Positions 61,258-64,000 of a stretch of 64,000 nt of DNA are shown here, one piece after another (within the stretch, counting starts at the first letter, position 1; every line of letters begins with the position of its first letter). The position numbers were made by a program, and so were the translations under genes. Below the pieces are notes generated by a model, which saw only the letters and a list, made by a program, of their open reading frames with translations, was not told the origin of the DNA and did no database searches. This stretch comes from Pseudoalteromonas caenipelagi. Lineage in GTDB: Bacteria; Pseudomonadota; Gammaproteobacteria; Enterobacterales; Alteromonadaceae. The stretch spans positions 1-64,000 of the forward strand of contig NZ_JABBPG010000005.1 of NCBI RefSeq assembly GCF_013140855.1, in the 5' to 3' direction.

Positions 61258-61713
61258 TTATTTAACTTTGTTGTAGTATTCTCTTACGTGGCTATTGCCA
61301 TCACCATCCGAGGTTCCCATATATTCCCAATAAGTATTATCTTTTTCGAAATGTAATTGCGTTAACTGAGCCTTTCCATACCTTTCATATTTCAAAACGA
61401 TACTTTGATGTGTACATCCAAGAATATCGAATTTTATGTGCTCTTCTTTTGCGGGGAGTTTCATTTTCTTCTCGCCCATCTTGACTTCAATTTCAGGAGT
61501 AGAAATATGCATTTTATTTGCGTTATTGAATTCAATAACTTCATATCCTTGAGTTTGAATCATAAATGACCAAGCTTTATCGCCTACATTTGCCCATTTT
61601 TTGTTAAAAAGCTCAAATTTCTGTATAGAAGATTGCCATGTACCCTCTAACGATGGGCAACAAAATCCAATGCTTGGAATCATTAAAGAAAAACAGATCA
61701 CTAATTTTTTCAT
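61258..61713 (-). CDS. Small secreted protein of unknown function
   Basis: 151 residues with a signal peptide (KLVICFSLMIPSIGFCC). The mature part has GTWQSSIQKFELF, like a lipocalin-type or META-like start, and beta-rich structure. Two adjacent Cys at the signal end (FCCPS) could also be a weak lipobox, which I find less likely. Function unknown. Confidence 0.6.
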   Translation of the reverse strand: MKKLVICFSLMIPSIGFCCPSLEGTWQSSIQKFELFNKKWANVGDKAWSFMIQTQGYEVIEFNNANKMHISTPEIEVKMGEKKMKLPAKEEHIKFDILGCTHQSIVLKYERYGKAQLTQLHFEKDNTYWEYMGTSDGDGNSHVREYYNKVK

Positions 61714-61938
61714 ACTCTAAACTCAAACTCCTTATTCAAAAGTAATGCAAAGTAGCAAGCGCGCATAAGTAGTGAGCAATGCTTATACCTTAAATACTAA
61801 GTACTTAAAAAAGACAGATTCAGCCTGAGTGACTATATACGTCCTTTATGATTTTCCAAAACTCCTCCGATATGAATAATTGACTTTGCTAAAAATTCGA
61901 GTGCCTGTCCTTCATGATTTGATTTTCCTTCATGATTT

Positions 61939-63123
61939 TCAGGCATTCCCATCTTCAGATTCATCTTCTGAAATAAGCCGCTCTTGATGGAGCCACGAAT
62001 CAAACATGAGTTCAAATGGCTCTCTGATATATCTCAGGGGCCCGGGGCCAATTCTCATTTCACTTAATGCATCCGCAATGATTCCTCGGGTTTCTTCGGG
62101 TAGCTCCATAAATGCATCCCACTCTAGCGACATACTATGAAAGAAATCCGAAGACGCTCGCATTTCATAAAATGTCCGATCCTCTTTAATTAGAAACATT
62201 CTAGCTCTGGGACCAGGTGTCCTTCGATGATAGCGTAGCTCGTCCGGTAATTGCTCGGCATCAACAATTTCGACAATCCCTGCGTAATTCAAAAGGTCTT
62301 CCCAGCTATGCTGGCCATGCAAGACAAAATTCATGTCTCGCAAACTTAGACCTCGAATAAAGTCCATTAAACGCCTAAAACGTACTACACCGCGAGCTAC
62401 TTCTTTCTCATTTGATGTACCAATGGACGTAAGTATCGCTGTTTTTAGATCTTCAAATTGATTTGTCAGGTTATCTATTCGTCGAACTTCGATAGCTCTA
62501 TTTCTTTGCTCTTGAAGTAACTTTTGAAATAATGACGACCATTGCTTCCTTAGTATTTCTTCTATGTCCTGCAATTTCGCAAAGGAGAAGACACTATTCC
62601 CTCTCGCCCTATGCCTGAGAAAATTAATAAATTCAAAAATAAAACTAGCGGTTTCAGGTTTTTGGATAGATGGAAATTCAATATCACTTATTATTGCTTT
62701 ATCTTTGTTCTTTTCATAGGTTGCATGATCATGCCATACGCCATTATCAATAAAGGTGAATACCGGTATCCCAGACTCAACTGCTTTTAATATCTCGAGT
62801 TGAGTAACAGATAGATTTTCTTTGGCTTTCAAAGATTCTGTACTTTTACTTTCTTTAAAAAGAGAATCAAAATCAATTTTACTTAAAGCCTGAGGTACGC
62901 TTTTCCCTCCAAATCGTGACCCAACAATTAAGACGACAATATCGCACGCGGCAACTTCATCTACACAGCTTGAATGAGTGTGAACCCTTGGATCGTATAA
63001 AATGTCGTTATAATCACTCATTATGGGCTCATGCCCTAGATTTTGAATGAAGATCCTTAGTTGAGATCTGACCACAGATAGGTCATAGCAAGTGGATGAA
63101 ACAAATATTTTTAGTCCTGCCAT
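61939..63123 (-). CDS. DUF4062-domain protein
   Basis: 394 residues. The N-terminus LKIFVSSTCYDLSVVRSQLRIFIQNLGHEPIMSDY is the DUF4062 signature, a Rossmann-like fold found in TIR/SLOG-related conflict proteins. It continues with ACDIVVLIVGSRFGG and a long linker (about 100-230) that looks helical, with a C-terminal part of unknown fold (MDFIRGLSLRDMNF, LNYAGIVEIVDA). The start at 63123 has AAGGAT upstream; the frame runs on to 63204. It lies divergently from a SatD-like gene across an intergenic region with a LexA box. A role in stress or phage response is possible from the fold; unproven. Confidence 0.85.
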   Translation of the reverse strand: MAGLKIFVSSTCYDLSVVRSQLRIFIQNLGHEPIMSDYNDILYDPRVHTHSSCVDEVAACDIVVLIVGSRFGGKSVPQALSKIDFDSLFKESKSTESLKAKENLSVTQLEILKAVESGIPVFTFIDNGVWHDHATYEKNKDKAIISDIEFPSIQKPETASFIFEFINFLRHRARGNSVFSFAKLQDIEEILRKQWSSLFQKLLQEQRNRAIEVRRIDNLTNQFEDLKTAILTSIGTSNEKEVARGVVRFRRLMDFIRGLSLRDMNFVLHGQHSWEDLLNYAGIVEIVDAEQLPDELRYHRRTPGPRARMFLIKEDRTFYEMRASSDFFHSMSLEWDAFMELPEETRGIIADALSEMRIGPGPLRYIREPFELMFDSWLHQERLISEDESEDGNA

Positions 63124-63214
63124 AATTATTGTTATCCTTTGAAACGATACCGGTTTTGCCTGACAACTTATTCTCTCCCAAAATGCCGGAATAAATGCCG
63201 ACAAAACGGGCTAT

Positions 63215-63242
63215 ATTATATGTCTCAATATTTGCACGTAAA
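63215..63242 (-). promoter_or_regulatory. Candidate promoter of the DUF4062 gene
   Basis: On the minus strand TTTACG at 63242-63237, a 16-base spacer and TATAAT at 63220-63215, about 90 bases upstream of the ATG at 63123. The -10 is a perfect consensus. Confidence 0.55.
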
Positions 63243-63323
63243 AACGCCTCTGTAAACAAGCCGCTAAAAGCACTCACAAACAGTCGCCGTCAAAATTGGA
63301 CAAAACGACGAGTAATCATGTTA

Positions 63324-63360
63324 TTGGACAAACCCAAATAAACTGTATATAAAAACAGTA
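63324..63360 (+). promoter_or_regulatory. LexA box overlapping a promoter for the SatD-like gene
   Basis: ACTGTATATAAAAACAGTA at 63342-63360 contains CTGT-N8-ACAG, a near-perfect match to the gammaproteobacterial LexA operator (TACTGTATATATATACAGTA). It overlaps a candidate promoter with TTGGAC at 63324-63329 and TATATA at 63346-63351, spacing 16. LexA binding should therefore block transcription towards 63516. Confidence 0.75.
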
Positions 63361-63405
63361 TCAAGTTAGCAAAATCAAGACGCTATTTAGCTGTAAGCGA
63401 CTAAA

Positions 63406-63469
63406 CTATTAAAATTAGCCTTAAATGGCTAAATTTGATTTTTTAGCTATTTAAAGCTAATTTTAATAG
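63406..63469 (+). repeat. 64-base near-perfect hairpin in the leader of the SatD-like gene
   Basis: Left arm CTATTAAAATTAGC, C, TTAAAT, G, GCTAAA (63406-63433); loop TTTGATTT; right arm TTTAGC, T, ATTTAA, A, GCTAATTTTAATAG (63442-63469). 26 pairs, one C-A mismatch and one G-T. It lies between the LexA box and the GTG start. Confidence 0.9.
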
Positions 63470-63515
63470 ACTCTAAAAACCGTCAAATCGACTGTACTGC
63501 TATAAAGGATTTAAA

Positions 63516-64000
63516 GTGACCGTAATAGATACCCCTATCGCAGTGATCAGCGGTGATGTTGTTCACTCTACCAAATTGGCTTCTGAGCAGTTTGAACAAC
63601 TCCTGCTTAGAATTAAGCAAATTCAAGGGTGGATCAGTTTAGAACATAGCAGCAATACACATAGTATAGAGCGAGGCGATGAGTTTCAAAGTCTAGTATT
63701 CGACATTAAAAATGTGCTCAGATACGCCATTCTTTATCGGGTTGGTATTAAGGCCTTAGGTAAAGCCTTTGACTGCCGCGTTAGCTTTGCTATTGCCTCA
63801 CATGCCTGTTTACGTGACTCAATATCAGAATCTACAGGCGCTGCATTTACACTCTCAGGTCGAGGGCTTAAACACTTAAAGCATGATCGCTTGTTGTTTA
63901 ACTCAGACTGCGACGAACTCACGGCCCATTTCGATTTACTTTTTAAGTATCTTGATAAACAGCTCACAGAATTGACTGCCCGCCAGTGTGAAGTTTTGCT
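63516..64000 (+). CDS. SatD-family-like protein, partial at right edge
   Basis: From a GTG at 63516 (AAGGAT seven bases upstream) the frame is open to the window end, about 161 codons. The beginning VIDTPIAVISGDVVHSTKL and the motif ERGDEFQSLV near 55 are like the SatD family (ISGDxxxS and GDEFQ). Then a central part FDCRVSFAIASHACLRDS and an E/K-rich region follow. SatD proteins are small conserved proteins; the founding member is from an acid-tolerance operon of Streptococcus mutans and its biochemical role is unknown. A LexA box and a long hairpin lie in its leader. The family call is by motif and not certain. Confidence 0.65.
   Translation, partial: MTVIDTPIAVISGDVVHSTKLASEQFEQLLLRIKQIQGWISLEHSSNTHSIERGDEFQSLVFDIKNVLRYAILYRVGIKALGKAFDCRVSFAIASHACLRDSISESTGAAFTLSGRGLKHLKHDRLLFNSDCDELTAHFDLLFKYLDKQLTELTARQCEVL

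Noticed and set aside
63083-63277. Minus-strand frame upstream of the DUF4062 gene
   Set aside because: Out of frame with the DUF4062 domain and overlaps its promoter and start; no similarity recognised.
63734-63967. Minus-strand frame opposite the SatD-like gene
   Set aside because: The plus-strand frame has SatD motifs and a good ribosome binding site; the minus frame is a shadow.
1-64000. CRISPR array, rRNA or tRNA
   Set aside because: No regularly spaced identical repeats of CRISPR type and no tRNA cloverleaf or rRNA core was recognised on either strand by eye.

Overview
The window looks like a chromosomal segment of a marine gammaproteobacterium of the order Alteromonadales, most like Pseudoalteromonas. 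The reasons are a RapA (HepA), RluA, ArfA and IbpA-type Hsp20 set of clear gammaproteobacterial type, many secreted subtilases and hydrolases, a TonB receptor, and generally AT-rich intergenic DNA. No rRNA, tRNA or CRISPR array was seen.

Layout. (1) 1-12023, minus strand: one tightly coupled operon encoding an RND efflux permease, a short periplasmic adaptor, a two-module non-ribosomal peptide synthetase (A-T-C-A-T, second A domain with a glycine-like code) and a further NRPS (C-A-T-C...) that runs off the left edge. Joins are TAATG and ATGA overlaps, and the DNA looks more GC-rich than the rest. (2) 12480-13512: a decayed IS3-type element whose right end abuts a response-regulator gene cut down to 28 codons; the matching hybrid histidine kinase (13513-17229) survives beside it. 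(3) 17345-24101: housekeeping genes (PhoH-like PIN/ATPase, rapA, rluA, M20 amidohydrolase). (4) 24497-37469: secreted hydrolases and periplasmic enzymes (two S8 proteases, an amidohydrolase, a zinc-phospholipase-C-like enzyme, a di-heme peroxidase with an extra C-terminal region), interrupted by a divergent S24 repressor / small HTH pair with repeated TGCGTAWT sites. (5) 37599-48506: RidA, GNAT, cytochrome b561, a periplasmic binding protein, a membrane-anchored AraC regulator next to a TonB receptor and an SBF-type transporter, and lipoproteins. (6) 48591-58366: Hsp20 with a sigma-32-like promoter, S41 peptidase, a YjbR protein, PnuC, and a CadC-like membrane regulator divergent from a second RND pump. 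(7) 58419-64000: arfA with a terminator hairpin overlapping its stop codon, a REP-like cluster, an alpha/beta hydrolase, small unknown proteins, and a DUF4062 gene divergent from a SatD-like gene. That last intergenic region holds a near-perfect LexA box over a promoter and a 64-base hairpin.

How the genes may work together: the left operon probably makes and exports a small peptide. The second RND pump is probably controlled by the adjacent CadC-like sensor. The AraC/TonB receptor/SBF trio suggests regulated uptake of an unknown organic anion or sterol-like ligand. The right-edge DUF4062/SatD locus may be damage-responsive. These functional links are inferences from gene order.
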